From: JAHEEL01 sp942491345
Lineage (GTDB): Bacteria; Actinomycetota; Acidimicrobiia; Spongiisociales; UBA5794
NCBI GenBank assembly: GCA_942491345.1
Contig: CALOAN010000053.1
Location: 62,001-126,000, forward strand
Reading direction: 5' to 3'
DNA: 64,000 bases
Part shown: one piece after another, positions 53,744 to 61,920 of the stretch
How positions within the stretch are numbered: the first letter of the stretch is position 1
Layout: every line of letters begins with the position of its first letter
Translations under genes and position numbers: made by a program
Notes under the pieces: generated by a model
Databases searched by the model: none
The model's input: the letters and a program-made list of their open reading frames with translations, nothing else
What the model was told of the DNA's origin: nothing

Positions 53744-54544
53744 TCGTTACCGAAGTTGTTGACCTCACCGCAGCCGCCGCCCTCCCACCAGGAGTTCGAC
53801 CGGCCATCAGAATTGGTCCAGTTCACACGATTCCCCGACACCTCGACATTCCCACACGCCTGGTCGTATTGGTTCCACACGTAAATGCCACTATTCGACC
53901 ACGGCAACGCCGACGAATACACCACATTCCCACGCACCGTCATATTCGTCCCCGACGCAACACCGATCCCGACCTGGCCCGGCTCAACCAGCACGTTGCC
54001 TTCAACAAACTGATACGACCCGCCACCATCGCCGAGCATGATGCCCGAACCCGAATCCGACGGACCACCGTTCCGCAGATGGTTCCCCACCACCCTGATC
54101 GGCGACGACGCCGTCCCATTCGACAGATACAACGAGATCAAATCCTCAGCATTCGTCCCGCCAAGCTCATTCTGACCCCGGTTCCCCGAAATCGACGAAC
54201 CCGCACCATTCACCTTATCGAACTGCACAAAGTTCCGACCCGCATCAACAAACGCATTGCTATCAACACGCACCGAATCCGAACGATGCACCAACACACC
54301 ATTCCCCGTACCCGTGATGTAGTTCCCCTCCACCACAGCACCATCAACATCCGACAAATACACAGCCTCATCCCCACACGGCCCAATCGTCGAATTCCGA
54401 ATCGTCACATTCGACGCATTCGTCACCGTCACACACACCCCACCAGGATTCGAGATATGAAGATTCTCAATCACCACACCCGACTCAGAAACATCAATCG
54501 GACCCGACACCGCACGCGGCGGAGGCGGAGCAAACCCAGTCGTT
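53499..54544 (-). repeat. 1,046-bp tandem repeat, copy 1
   Basis: This unit carries the 5' part of gene A, the intergenic hairpin, and the beta-helix cassette with the stop of gene B. It is followed immediately by copy 2. Across 53571-54539 the copies differ at only a handful of bases; the first about 70 bp (the lipobox region) have diverged more. Confidence 0.9.
53667..53699. terminator. intergenic hairpin, copy 1
   Basis: Perfect 13-bp arms (CTTGTGCCGTCCC at 53667-53679, GGGACGGCACAAG at 53687-53699) with loop GGTTGGT sit 10 nt downstream of the gene B stop. The same hairpin recurs at 54714-54744 and 56747-56779, always just after the beta-helix cassette. It is a terminator or mRNA-stabilising element without T-tract. 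Confidence 0.6.
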
Positions 54545-54789
54545 GAGTCGCACCCGCCGGTGAGAGCGGCGACCAGGAGCGCGGTTCCGGCAACTGCAGT
54601 TGCCCAGCCACGAGAGCGTCGTCCGGAGATCGCCCACCACCCTTCGCTCCGGTGCCGATCGGTACCCGCCCGGCCATGTGCCGGTCGGGTACTGAATCGT
54701 ACCAGTCGTCCGCTTGTGCCGTCCCGGTTGGTGGGACGGCACAACGGACGGTTGGTTAGAAGTCGTTGGGTCCGACGGGTGCGTCCCAA
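53710..54789 (-). CDS. chimeric beta-helix protein (gene B) born from tandem duplication
   Basis: This protein of up to 359 aa joins the signal/lipobox region of gene A (GRRSRGWATAVAG, then LLVAALTGGCDS) directly to the beta-helix cassette of gene C (GFAPPPPRAVSGPIDVSESG to the end). It lacks the GNPGD blades of genes C and D and the linker of gene A. The junction is at about 54540. The beta-helix coils (VVIENLHISN, VTIRNSTIGP, AVVEGNYITG, IRVVGNHLRN) are intact and the frame is open, so a short lipoprotein-like beta-helix protein could be made. The start is uncertain for the same reason as in gene A (TTG 54789 or 54744 region). Confidence 0.75.
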   Translation of the reverse strand: MGRTRRTQRLLTNRPLCRPTNRDGTSGRLVRFSTRPAHGRAGTDRHRSEGWWAISGRRSRGWATAVAGTALLVAALTGGCDSTTGFAPPPPRAVSGPIDVSESGVVIENLHISNPGGVCVTVTNASNVTIRNSTIGPCGDEAVYLSDVDGAVVEGNYITGTGNGVLVHRSDSVRVDSNAFVDAGRNFVQFDKVNGAGSSISGNRGQNELGGTNAEDLISLYLSNGTASSPIRVVGNHLRNGGPSDSGSGIMLGDGGGSYQFVEGNVLVEPGQVGIGVASGTNMTVRGNVVYSSALPWSNSGIYVWNQYDQACGNVEVSGNRVNWTNSDGRSNSWWEGGGCGEVNNFGNDWDAPVGPNDF

Positions 54790-55585
54790 TCGTTACCGAA
54801 GTTGTTGACCTCACCGCAGCCGCCGCCCTCCCACCAGGAGTTCGACCGGCCATCAGCATTGGTCCAGTTCACACGATTCCCCGACACCTCGACATTCCCA
54901 CACGCCTGGTCGTATTGGTTCCACACGTAAATGCCACTATTCGACCACGGCAACGCCGACGAATACACCACATTCCCACGCACCGTCATATTCGTCCCCG
55001 ACGCAACACCGATCCCGACCTGGCCCGGCTCAACCAGAACGTTGCCTTCAACAAACTGATACGACCCGCCACCATCGCCGAGCATGATGCCCGAACCCGA
55101 ATCCGACGGACCACCGTTCCGCAGATGGTTCCCCACCACCCTGATCGGCGACGACGCCGTCCCATTCGACAGATACAACGAGATCAAATCCTCAGCATTC
55201 GTCCCGCCAAGCTCATTCTGACCCCGGTTCCCCGAAATCGACGAACCCGCACCATTCACCTTGTCGAACTGCACAAAGTTCCGACCCGCATCAACAAACG
55301 CATTGCTATCAACACGCACCGAATCCGAACGATGCACCAACACACCATTCCCCGTACCCGTGATGTAGTTCCCCTCCACCACAGCACCATCAACATCCGA
55401 CAAATACACAGCCTCATCCCCACACGGCCCAATCGTCGAATTCCGAATCGTCACATTCGACGCATTCGTCACCGTCACACACACCCCACCAGGATTCGAG
55501 ATATGAAGATTCTCAATCACCACACCCGACTCAGAAACATCAATCGGACCCGACACCGCACGCGGCGGAGGCGGAGCAAACCCAG
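54545..55585 (-). repeat. 1,046-bp tandem repeat, copy 2
   Basis: This is the adjacent direct copy of 53499-54544. It carries the 5' part of gene B, the hairpin and the beta-helix cassette of gene C. In the cassette I see about three base differences from copy 1. Confidence 0.9.
54714..54744. terminator. intergenic hairpin, copy 2
   Basis: This is the same stem-loop as at 53667-53699, with 12-bp perfect arms (TTGTGCCGTCCC and GGGACGGCACAA) and loop GGTTGGT. It lies 11 nt downstream of the gene C stop. Confidence 0.6.
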
Positions 55586-56483
55586 CCACCGACACCACAC
55601 CACCCGTCGAAACCGGAGCAGCCGGAGCCGGAGCACTCTGGACTTCACCAATACCACTGGCGCTCACAGCGCTGCGGAATCGACCGACCGGCATCGAATA
55701 GGACGCGATCCCGGTGCGGTTGTCGTTCCGGAGATAGAACGTGCCGTTCGATACCCGATATGCCGCGATCGTATCCATGCCGTCGCCATCCCAGTCACCC
55801 GCGATGAGCTGATCCCCCGGGTTCCCGAAGTAGAACGCGAGATCCGCCGTGCCGCCGCCCGGGTTGTTGCGAAGCCCGACAAAGCCACCCTGTGTCCGAT
55901 AGATGCCGACGGTGTCCACTCCGTCTCCATCGAAGTCGCCAACAATCGGCATGTCACCGTACGTTCCGAATGCGAACGAATCCTCTGCAACGCCGCTACT
56001 CAACGAGTTGCTGATGAAGAACCGGCTCTGTGACGGACGGTAGATCCCGAGCGTGTCACAGCCGTCCCCATCGAAATCTCCGACAACGGGTACGTCGCCG
56101 GGGTTCCCGAACACATAGGTGAGATCGGCTACGCCTGGATCGTTGCTGTTGCGCAGATACACCGAGCCGGTGGACCTGCGATACATACCCGGAGTCTGTT
56201 CTCCGTTGCAATTCCAATCACCCATGAGCAGTTCATCGTTGACGTCGCCGTAGTAGAACGTCCCGATCGGTGACGACGGCACGAGGTCCTGATACAACGA
56301 CAACTGGGATGCATCGTTGACGAACGCGACGGTGTCGCATTCCGGCCCGGTGCATACCTCGGCTGCTTCTGCTCTCTGCTGGACTGGGATGAGGATCGCG
56401 GCGGCAGCAGCAGCAGCGACCATCAAGACGCGGAGACGATGTCTCTGCCTTGTCCGGTTCGGATCGATTTCTGTGAAAAACAT
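54756..56483 (-). CDS. secreted protein with GNPGD repeat blades and C-terminal beta-helix (gene C)
   Basis: This is a 575-aa exported protein: signal peptide (LRVLMVAAAAAAAILIP, ending AEA), then about five repeat blades (about 50-290) with GDWNCNGEQT, GDFDGDGCDT, GDFDGDGVDT and GDWDGDGMDT. A Pro/Ala-rich linker and the right-handed beta-helix cassette (about 310-575) follow. The Dx[DN]xDG motifs suggest Ca binding. The cassette uses GTT/GAT/AAT/GGT codons more than the first half, which points to a separate history. A GGGAGG-rich site precedes ATG 56483. It probably binds or modifies polysaccharide at the cell surface (inference). Confidence 0.85.
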   Translation of the reverse strand: MFFTEIDPNRTRQRHRLRVLMVAAAAAAAILIPVQQRAEAAEVCTGPECDTVAFVNDASQLSLYQDLVPSSPIGTFYYGDVNDELLMGDWNCNGEQTPGMYRRSTGSVYLRNSNDPGVADLTYVFGNPGDVPVVGDFDGDGCDTLGIYRPSQSRFFISNSLSSGVAEDSFAFGTYGDMPIVGDFDGDGVDTVGIYRTQGGFVGLRNNPGGGTADLAFYFGNPGDQLIAGDWDGDGMDTIAAYRVSNGTFYLRNDNRTGIASYSMPVGRFRSAVSASGIGEVQSAPAPAAPVSTGGVVSVAGFAPPPPRAVSGPIDVSESGVVIENLHISNPGGVCVTVTNASNVTIRNSTIGPCGDEAVYLSDVDGAVVEGNYITGTGNGVLVHRSDSVRVDSNAFVDAGRNFVQFDKVNGAGSSISGNRGQNELGGTNAEDLISLYLSNGTASSPIRVVGNHLRNGGPSDSGSGIMLGDGGGSYQFVEGNVLVEPGQVGIGVASGTNMTVRGNVVYSSALPWSNSGIYVWNQYDQACGNVEVSGNRVNWTNADGRSNSWWEGGGCGEVNNFGNDWDAPVGPNDF

Positions 56484-56789
56484 CTACCACCCTCCCTGAA
56501 GGGGTTACGGCACAAGCCTGGTGAGGTGCGGGCACGAGGAATACTCGTCCGCCGAAAGGGGCGCAGCGCTCGCCCAGACCTATCTCTGCACTGCATTTCT
56601 TCAGCTGTGCATCGGTTAGGTGACCAACCGCGGTTCTCGACGATTGTCCGGTCACGGCGTGACTGTTAACTAGTCCTTTTGTGAACCGCGTTGCTGATCA
56701 GGGTGCCACGTTATCACGATGGTCTGTGTAGCGCACGGGGCGTCCGCTTGTGCCGTCCCGGTTGGTGGGACGGCACAAGGGACGGTTGG
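56484..56789. other. intergenic region between beta-helix genes C and D
   Basis: These 306 bp carry hairpin copy 3 (56747-56779) next to the gene D stop, and about 260 bp of unique sequence. The latter should hold the gene C promoter; its RBS is next to 56483. No gene was seen. Confidence 0.5.
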
Positions 56790-57653
56790 TTAGAAGTCGT
56801 TGGGTCCGACGGGTGCGTCCCAATCGTTACCGAAGTTGTTGACCTCACCGCAGCCGCCGCCCTCCCACCAGGAGTTCGACCGGCCATCAGCATTGGTCCA
56901 GTTCACACGATTCCCCGACACCTCGACATTCCCACACGCCTGGTCATACTGATTCCACACGTAGATGCCGCTATTCGACCACGGCAACGCCGACGAATAC
57001 ACCACATTCCCACGCACCGTCATATTCGTCCCCGACGCAACACCGATCCCGACCTGGCCCGGCTCAACCAGCACGTTGCCTTCAACAAACTGATACGACC
57101 CGCCACCATCGCCGAGCATGATGCCCGAACCCGAATCCGACGGACCACCGTTCCGCAGATGGTTCCCCACCACCCGGATCGGCGACGACGCCGTCCCATT
57201 CGACAGATACAACGAGATCAGATCCTCAGCATTCGTCCCGCCAAGCTCGTTCTGACCCCGGTTCCCCGAAATCGACGAACCCGCACCATTCACCTTGTCG
57301 AACTGCACAAAGTTCCGACCCGCATCAACAAACGCATTGCTATCAACACGCACCGAATCCGAACGATGCACCAACACACCATTCCCCGTACCCGTGATGT
57401 AGTTCCCCTCCACCACAGCACCATCAACATCCGACAAATACACAGCCTCATCCCCACACGGCCCAATCGTCGAATTCCGAATCGTCACATTCGACGCATT
57501 CGTCACCGTCACACACACCCCACCAGGATTCGAGATATGAAGATTCTCAATCACCACACCCGACTCAGAAACATCAATCGGACCCGACACCGCACGCGGC
57601 GGAGGCGGAGCAAACCCAGCCACCGACACCACACCACCCGTCGAAACCGGAGC
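56741..57653 (-). repeat. beta-helix cassette plus hairpin, copy 3
   Basis: This block of about 913 bp matches 54707-55619 (offset 2,034 bp) with about nine differences in the cassette. Homology begins just outside the hairpin and ends in the Pro/Ala linker. The duplicated or converted block is therefore hairpin plus beta-helix domain, while the upstream blades of genes C and D differ. Confidence 0.9.
56747..56779. terminator. intergenic hairpin, copy 3
   Basis: This is identical to copy 1: 13-bp perfect arms and loop GGTTGGT, 10 nt downstream of the gene D stop. Confidence 0.6.
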
Positions 57654-58589
57654 CGACGGAGCAGCCGGCGCGGTCGGCGGGGTCGGCGCGGTCGTCTCGG
57701 GTTCAACCGGCTTGAAAGGATCACCAGTGATCGACTTTGGGTCGATGCCCGATGCGGTCAGGACGGTGAAGCCCCGCCCAACGTACAGCGAGCCATCGGC
57801 GACGCCGGTCGTGTTGGAGTTGCGGTAGTAGAACCAACCCGTTGATGGCCGGTATACCCCAACTGTCTGCGTGCCGTTGCCATCCCAGTCCCCTGCGATG
57901 ACTTGGTCACCCAAATCACCGAAGCGGAAAGCGTCGGCAAGGCTCGACGTGTTCGCTCGGGCAAGGAACGCGATGCCGAGAGCGTCCCGGCGAAGGCCGA
58001 TCGTGTCGATGCCGTCGCCATCGAAGTCGCCAGAGAAGGCGCGGTCGCCGGGGTTGCCGAACATGAAGTGTGAATCGGCGATGCCGTCGCTGAGGTGGTT
58101 CTTGATGTACACCATCGAGCCACTGTTGCGATAGACGCTGACCGTGTCGCACCCATTCTTGTTGAAGTCGCCTGCGACGGGGCGATCGCCCGGATTGCCG
58201 AACACATAGCTCTTGTCGGCGATCCCCGATGAGTTGGAGTTGCGGAGGTACAGACGTGCTGTCGACGGGCGATAGACGCCGGGTGTCTCGTCTCCGTCGC
58301 AATCCCAGTCGCCCATCAGAGGTATGTCGCCCGGATTGCCGAAGGTGAGCACGAGGGTCTTGGCTTCCGGAGAGAGTTCTGAAAGGAGTGTGAATCTGCC
58401 TTGGCCGGTAACGAGGACAATCGTGTCCGGCGTGCGGCCTCGAGCCGGGGCTGGTTCGATCCCGATGCCAAGGGTGGCGGCAATCAGGGTCAGTGCCAGA
58501 ACTCCGCCGAGGAGGGCCCTCCGGTAGCGGCGTGGAGGGTTTTCGTTTGGTCCGACGGTTGCGGAACGCGCAAATGAAGATGCACCCAT
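56790..58589 (-). CDS. secreted protein with GNPGD repeat blades and C-terminal beta-helix (gene D)
   Basis: This is a 599-aa homologue of gene C: signal peptide (LLGGVLALTLIAATLGIGI), five repeat blades (about 60-295; GDWDCDGDET, GDFNKNGCDT, GDFDGDGIDT, GDWDGNGTQT), a Thr/Pro/Ala linker and the beta-helix cassette. The blades are clearly diverged from gene C while the cassette is almost identical, so the C-terminal part is being exchanged or homogenised. GGGAG lies 6 nt before ATG 58589. It is the first of the four surface genes D-C-B-A read leftward. Confidence 0.85.
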   Translation of the reverse strand: MGASSFARSATVGPNENPPRRYRRALLGGVLALTLIAATLGIGIEPAPARGRTPDTIVLVTGQGRFTLLSELSPEAKTLVLTFGNPGDIPLMGDWDCDGDETPGVYRPSTARLYLRNSNSSGIADKSYVFGNPGDRPVAGDFNKNGCDTVSVYRNSGSMVYIKNHLSDGIADSHFMFGNPGDRAFSGDFDGDGIDTIGLRRDALGIAFLARANTSSLADAFRFGDLGDQVIAGDWDGNGTQTVGVYRPSTGWFYYRNSNTTGVADGSLYVGRGFTVLTASGIDPKSITGDPFKPVEPETTAPTPPTAPAAPSAPVSTGGVVSVAGFAPPPPRAVSGPIDVSESGVVIENLHISNPGGVCVTVTNASNVTIRNSTIGPCGDEAVYLSDVDGAVVEGNYITGTGNGVLVHRSDSVRVDSNAFVDAGRNFVQFDKVNGAGSSISGNRGQNELGGTNAEDLISLYLSNGTASSPIRVVGNHLRNGGPSDSGSGIMLGDGGGSYQFVEGNVLVEPGQVGIGVASGTNMTVRGNVVYSSALPWSNSGIYVWNQYDQACGNVEVSGNRVNWTNADGRSNSWWEGGGCGEVNNFGNDWDAPVGPNDF

Positions 58590-58729
58590 GATGTCTCCCG
58601 TGGTTGCTTGTCCTCTGAGCTTTCGGCTCCGCCGTCAGCCGCCTTGAGGGAATCAGTCGATGGACGCGCGAAGTGACTAGTCAGGCAGGCGCGGCGGATA
58701 AGGTGTGGTGTCCGACTCGGATCCGTGGT

Positions 58730-60025
58730 TCAGGCGTCCGGATCGCTCTTCGTGCTGCTGCCATAGATTCCGCGACGGCTCCGAAGAAGCCCGGCCGCTA
58801 CGGCGAGTTCGCCGGACGCTTCGGCAACGGGGCGGGCAAACGCTCCGATTAGCCCCGCCGAAAGCGCAACCACGATGCGGACTCCCCCGCCGATCGCGTT
58901 GATGAGTGCGAGCGTCTTTCCCCTGCCGGCGGCCATCATCTCGTTCACGAGCAGGAAGATGCTCGCCAGAACGATATTCGCGAGGATCGTGGCCGGTACA
59001 AGGCCGGGTACTTCGTAGGCGGCAGGCACGAGGTACTGCATGGGATTCCAGAACCACGCTCCGCCAACCAGGGGCATGTATGCCAGACCCCCCAGGACCA
59101 CAATCGTGATGTAGATTCGCTCCACACGAATCGACCCCGCCAGGTCCCGATCGAGCGCGGCCTCCATGGCACGCGGACGGAGCGGGTAGATAAGGCCTGC
59201 CGCGAGAACAACAATCGGCTGGGCAACGATGCGGGCAGCTTCGGCGTACCCCAGCGCTTCTTCACTGGCGAGATAGATGATCACGTTGGCGGTGGCAAAG
59301 GCGGCCGCAGCAGGAATCGCGGCTTGGAGCAAGAGCCAGCGGCCCTGAGCGACGAGTTCCGAGAAGCGAATACGAGTATTGGACTTCGCGTGGCGGCGGT
59401 CTTTCGCGACAAGGATCAATCCCAAGGAGAGCGAAAGGAAATTGGCTGCGGTGAGCGCGCCAAATGGAATCCAACCGACGTACACGTCCAGCAGCAACAT
59501 GATGCCCGTTGCTGTGAGGGTGACCAGGAACTGGGTAAAAGACATCGCTGCGGCCTGCCACGAATTGGCTGCAATGTGCAGCGTCCGGCGGACGTGGTCC
59601 TGCGACGGCGAGAGAAGCGTCGCCGCAAATGCGCTAGCCGTCAGGGCAATCGTGAGCTGGGTCGACGCGAGAGGAGCCGTCGTGAGCGCCGCCAGGAACG
59701 CCAGCGATGCTCCGGCCAGAGACGGCAACGAACCGAGCCGAAAGCTGTCGTCGAAGATCGCAAGGCGGAGCACACCGCGCCGAGAGACGGCGACGATTTC
59801 CGCGGGAACGTAGATGAGTTGGTAGGCAACAAGCTGGCCAAACGTGAACGCAGAGAAGAACACGGCGTAGATCCCGAGATCGGCAGCATCGAACACATTG
59901 ACTGCGACGAGGCCGGAGACGAACGTTGCGAGTGATGCGAATGACGCATCCAGGACTCCAGCTGGGAGCTTCGAGCGAACACCGCTCGTCTCTCGCGGTC
60001 CTCGAGCAGGATCGGTTGAGGTCAA
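58730..60025 (-). CDS. polysaccharide flippase-like membrane protein (Wzx/MOP type)
   Basis: This is a 431-aa integral membrane protein with about 12 hydrophobic segments, similar in layout to oligosaccharide flippases of the MOP superfamily (SFASLATFVSGLVAVNVFDA near the start). It would move undecaprenyl-linked repeat units across the membrane. Its ATG overlaps the stop of the polymerase gene (60022-60025), so the two are coupled. Confidence 0.8.
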   Translation of the reverse strand: MTSTDPARGPRETSGVRSKLPAGVLDASFASLATFVSGLVAVNVFDAADLGIYAVFFSAFTFGQLVAYQLIYVPAEIVAVSRRGVLRLAIFDDSFRLGSLPSLAGASLAFLAALTTAPLASTQLTIALTASAFAATLLSPSQDHVRRTLHIAANSWQAAAMSFTQFLVTLTATGIMLLLDVYVGWIPFGALTAANFLSLSLGLILVAKDRRHAKSNTRIRFSELVAQGRWLLLQAAIPAAAAFATANVIIYLASEEALGYAEAARIVAQPIVVLAAGLIYPLRPRAMEAALDRDLAGSIRVERIYITIVVLGGLAYMPLVGGAWFWNPMQYLVPAAYEVPGLVPATILANIVLASIFLLVNEMMAAGRGKTLALINAIGGGVRIVVALSAGLIGAFARPVAEASGELAVAAGLLRSRRGIYGSSTKSDPDA

Positions 60026-61458
60026 GGTGCCGTCACCACCGCGGAACGATCGACTGGAGTCTTCGCACCAAGATTCAGCCCGGGAAGCCGGTTCCAGCGT
60101 TCAAGCACTGACATGCCGATTCCGAATCCGAGGAAACCCCACAACCACCAACCGACCTGAGGACCTTCAAGCGTCGGATCGAAGATGGCGTTCACCAAGA
60201 TCGCAACGACAGAGATGATGAGCCAACCCGCCACAGCCGCCTCACTGGAGCGGTCTTGCCTGAGCAGCCGTTTCCGAAGAGAGACCATCTCAACCAGCCA
60301 GGTAATCCACAAGAGCGCCCAAAGAGCCGCGCCGACGATGCCCGTTCGTGCGAGGACACCGACATGCGAGTTGTGGGGGTTCCGGAGTGGTTGGTCCGCG
60401 TCGCCGGACACGTTGTAGAGCTTTCCGAGATCCGGTCCCGGGCCGAACCCGGCAATGGGCCGGTCTTGCGAGACGTCTTCCAGGACGCGCCCCCAAATTG
60501 CCAGCCGCCACCTGGTCGTGGATTGCTGCCTCTGTCCGCCTGACGATGGATCGACCACACTCGCCGCATTGTCGATGAATTGATCGATCGAGACTTCGCG
60601 ACCTTCAAAGAGCTCAACCTCAACGTTCCCGAACAGGCCCACGGTCAGAAGCAGGATCGCAACCCCGACCATGATGCCGGCCATGTTTGCACGCTCACCA
60701 CGGAGGAAGACGAAAGCGATCAGCAGCGCCACTCCGCCGGCGACGAAGCCCCCCCGGTTCCGCATTGCGGCAAACAGCAGCACAACCGTAGCGAGGGCTG
60801 TGAGGATGCCCCGCTGACGGCGATTGTAGATCTTGTTGTCGCGATCAACGAGCCAGAGGAACCCCAGTGCAACCGCCGCCATGACCGCAACGTTTCCAGT
60901 GCGATGGGAAACGATCGAGACCGTGCTGTCGGGGACATCGGGGAACTGCTCGATGAATGCCGCGTCAAGCACTATGGCAATCGGGAACCAAACGAGCATC
61001 CATGGGATGATCCTGCCGAACAGTCTTAGCCAGGAGTTGACGCGCCGGGGATCCGAAACGAGCAAGACGGCGACGAATATCGCAATGATCCCGTAGTACC
61101 ACATGGCGGAATCGCGGATGGCATCCTCGCCCCACGTCGGTAGGCCGAAGGCGAGAAGCAGTGCACCCCACGCCATGAACACGAACACGACCACCATCGA
61201 CGACGACGTTCGCGCGATGGCACCGAGCTGCGTGTGCATGCCGAGCAGAACCAGCACCCCGATCACGATCACCAACTCGCCGACAAAGAGCGGCGTGCCG
61301 GGCACGTGAACCCAGGCGAACGCCCGATCGAAGAGGACATACGCCAACATGACGCCGAGGAGCAGGGCCTCGAGCACCCGAACGCTCCGCGGCTCGTTGG
61401 CGGCGTAATCCAATTCGTCCTCATGCGGCGCGGGATCCGGGCCGCTGGAGCGGGACAT
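60022..61458 (-). CDS. O-antigen ligase/polymerase-like protein (Wzy/WaaL type)
   Basis: This is a protein of about 478 aa with about 12 TM helices. The large extracellular loop near residues 290-370 contains RWRLAIWGRVLEDVSQDRPI and GFGPGPDLGK, followed by NPHNSHVGVLARTG. This NPHN..H pattern is the hallmark of the O-antigen ligase/Wzy family, which joins or polymerises lipid-linked glycans. ATG 61458 is preferred; the Arg-rich upstream extension is unlikely to be translated. It is translationally coupled to the flippase downstream. Confidence 0.88.
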   Translation of the reverse strand: MSRSSGPDPAPHEDELDYAANEPRSVRVLEALLLGVMLAYVLFDRAFAWVHVPGTPLFVGELVIVIGVLVLLGMHTQLGAIARTSSSMVVVFVFMAWGALLLAFGLPTWGEDAIRDSAMWYYGIIAIFVAVLLVSDPRRVNSWLRLFGRIIPWMLVWFPIAIVLDAAFIEQFPDVPDSTVSIVSHRTGNVAVMAAVALGFLWLVDRDNKIYNRRQRGILTALATVVLLFAAMRNRGGFVAGGVALLIAFVFLRGERANMAGIMVGVAILLLTVGLFGNVEVELFEGREVSIDQFIDNAASVVDPSSGGQRQQSTTRWRLAIWGRVLEDVSQDRPIAGFGPGPDLGKLYNVSGDADQPLRNPHNSHVGVLARTGIVGAALWALLWITWLVEMVSLRKRLLRQDRSSEAAVAGWLIISVVAILVNAIFDPTLEGPQVGWWLWGFLGFGIGMSVLERWNRLPGLNLGAKTPVDRSAVVTAP

Positions 61459-61618
61459 CCGCGCGCGCCGGTGGACTGTACCCACGGCGCGCCGTGAGGA
61501 CCGCAGCCAGGATCGCGCCGCAGAAGGCCAAGGCCGTGCCTGCGACGACGAGGAGCCACCCGGGGTCCGAGTCGGAGAGGATGGTGAGCAGGATCGGCGT
61601 CCCTTCGCGCACAATCAC
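61421..61618 (-). CDS. possible small membrane protein overlapping the polymerase start
   Basis: This is a 65-aa frame with one TM helix (WLLVVAGTALAFCGAILAAV) and a basic Pro/Arg tail. It begins with GTG 61618 and overlaps the polymerase start by 38 bp in another frame. Small single-TM proteins do occur in polysaccharide operons, and its hydropathy pattern is convincing, but the RBS is weak. Confidence 0.45.
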   Translation of the reverse strand: MIVREGTPILLTILSDSDPGWLLVVAGTALAFCGAILAAVLTARRGYSPPARADVPLQRPGSRAA

Positions 61619-61920
61619 GGGCGCCGCTCATGTCGAACGGTGCGGCCGCCGCTCGTCGAGCAGGAAAGGACGCGCTTGTCCAGCAAAATCGGCTCCCCCT
61701 TGCTGTGTGTGTGCCCAGAGCCCCGCTGACTCACTAGCATAGTGGGATCCGTCGAACTCAGGGCCTGTTTGGTCCCTCTCGCGGTGGTGAAGAATCACCT
61801 TGTTCGACGGTTTTCGCAATGGGGAGGATGCGCTTTGGAGACTGGCCCGGCACTGAATACTGATGTTGCGCGAGAGCCGCCGTGGTGCTGCTCCTGTGGC
61901 GCCCCAAGCCGGAGTGTGCT
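61619..61920. other. divergent intergenic region, polymerase and WecG genes
   Basis: These 302 bp between divergent genes presumably hold both promoters. A small palindrome, CACTA (61732-61736) and TAGTG (61740-61744), surrounds a TAGCAT box (61735-61740). No gene or RNA was recognised. Confidence 0.4.

Noticed and set aside
53499..57653. Beta-helix cassettes as an insertion sequence or transposon
   Set aside because: No transposase, terminal inverted repeats or target duplications; homologous duplication or conversion explains the pattern.
53668..57845. Long plus-strand open frames rich in His, Arg, Ile and Thr opposite the beta-helix genes
   Set aside because: They are exact antisense images of the duplicated cassettes; the strange composition reflects the codon usage of the real genes on the other strand.
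61732..61744. CACTA-GCA-TAGTG palindrome as a regulator site
   Set aside because: Short and unsupported by a second copy; mentioned only within the intergenic entry.
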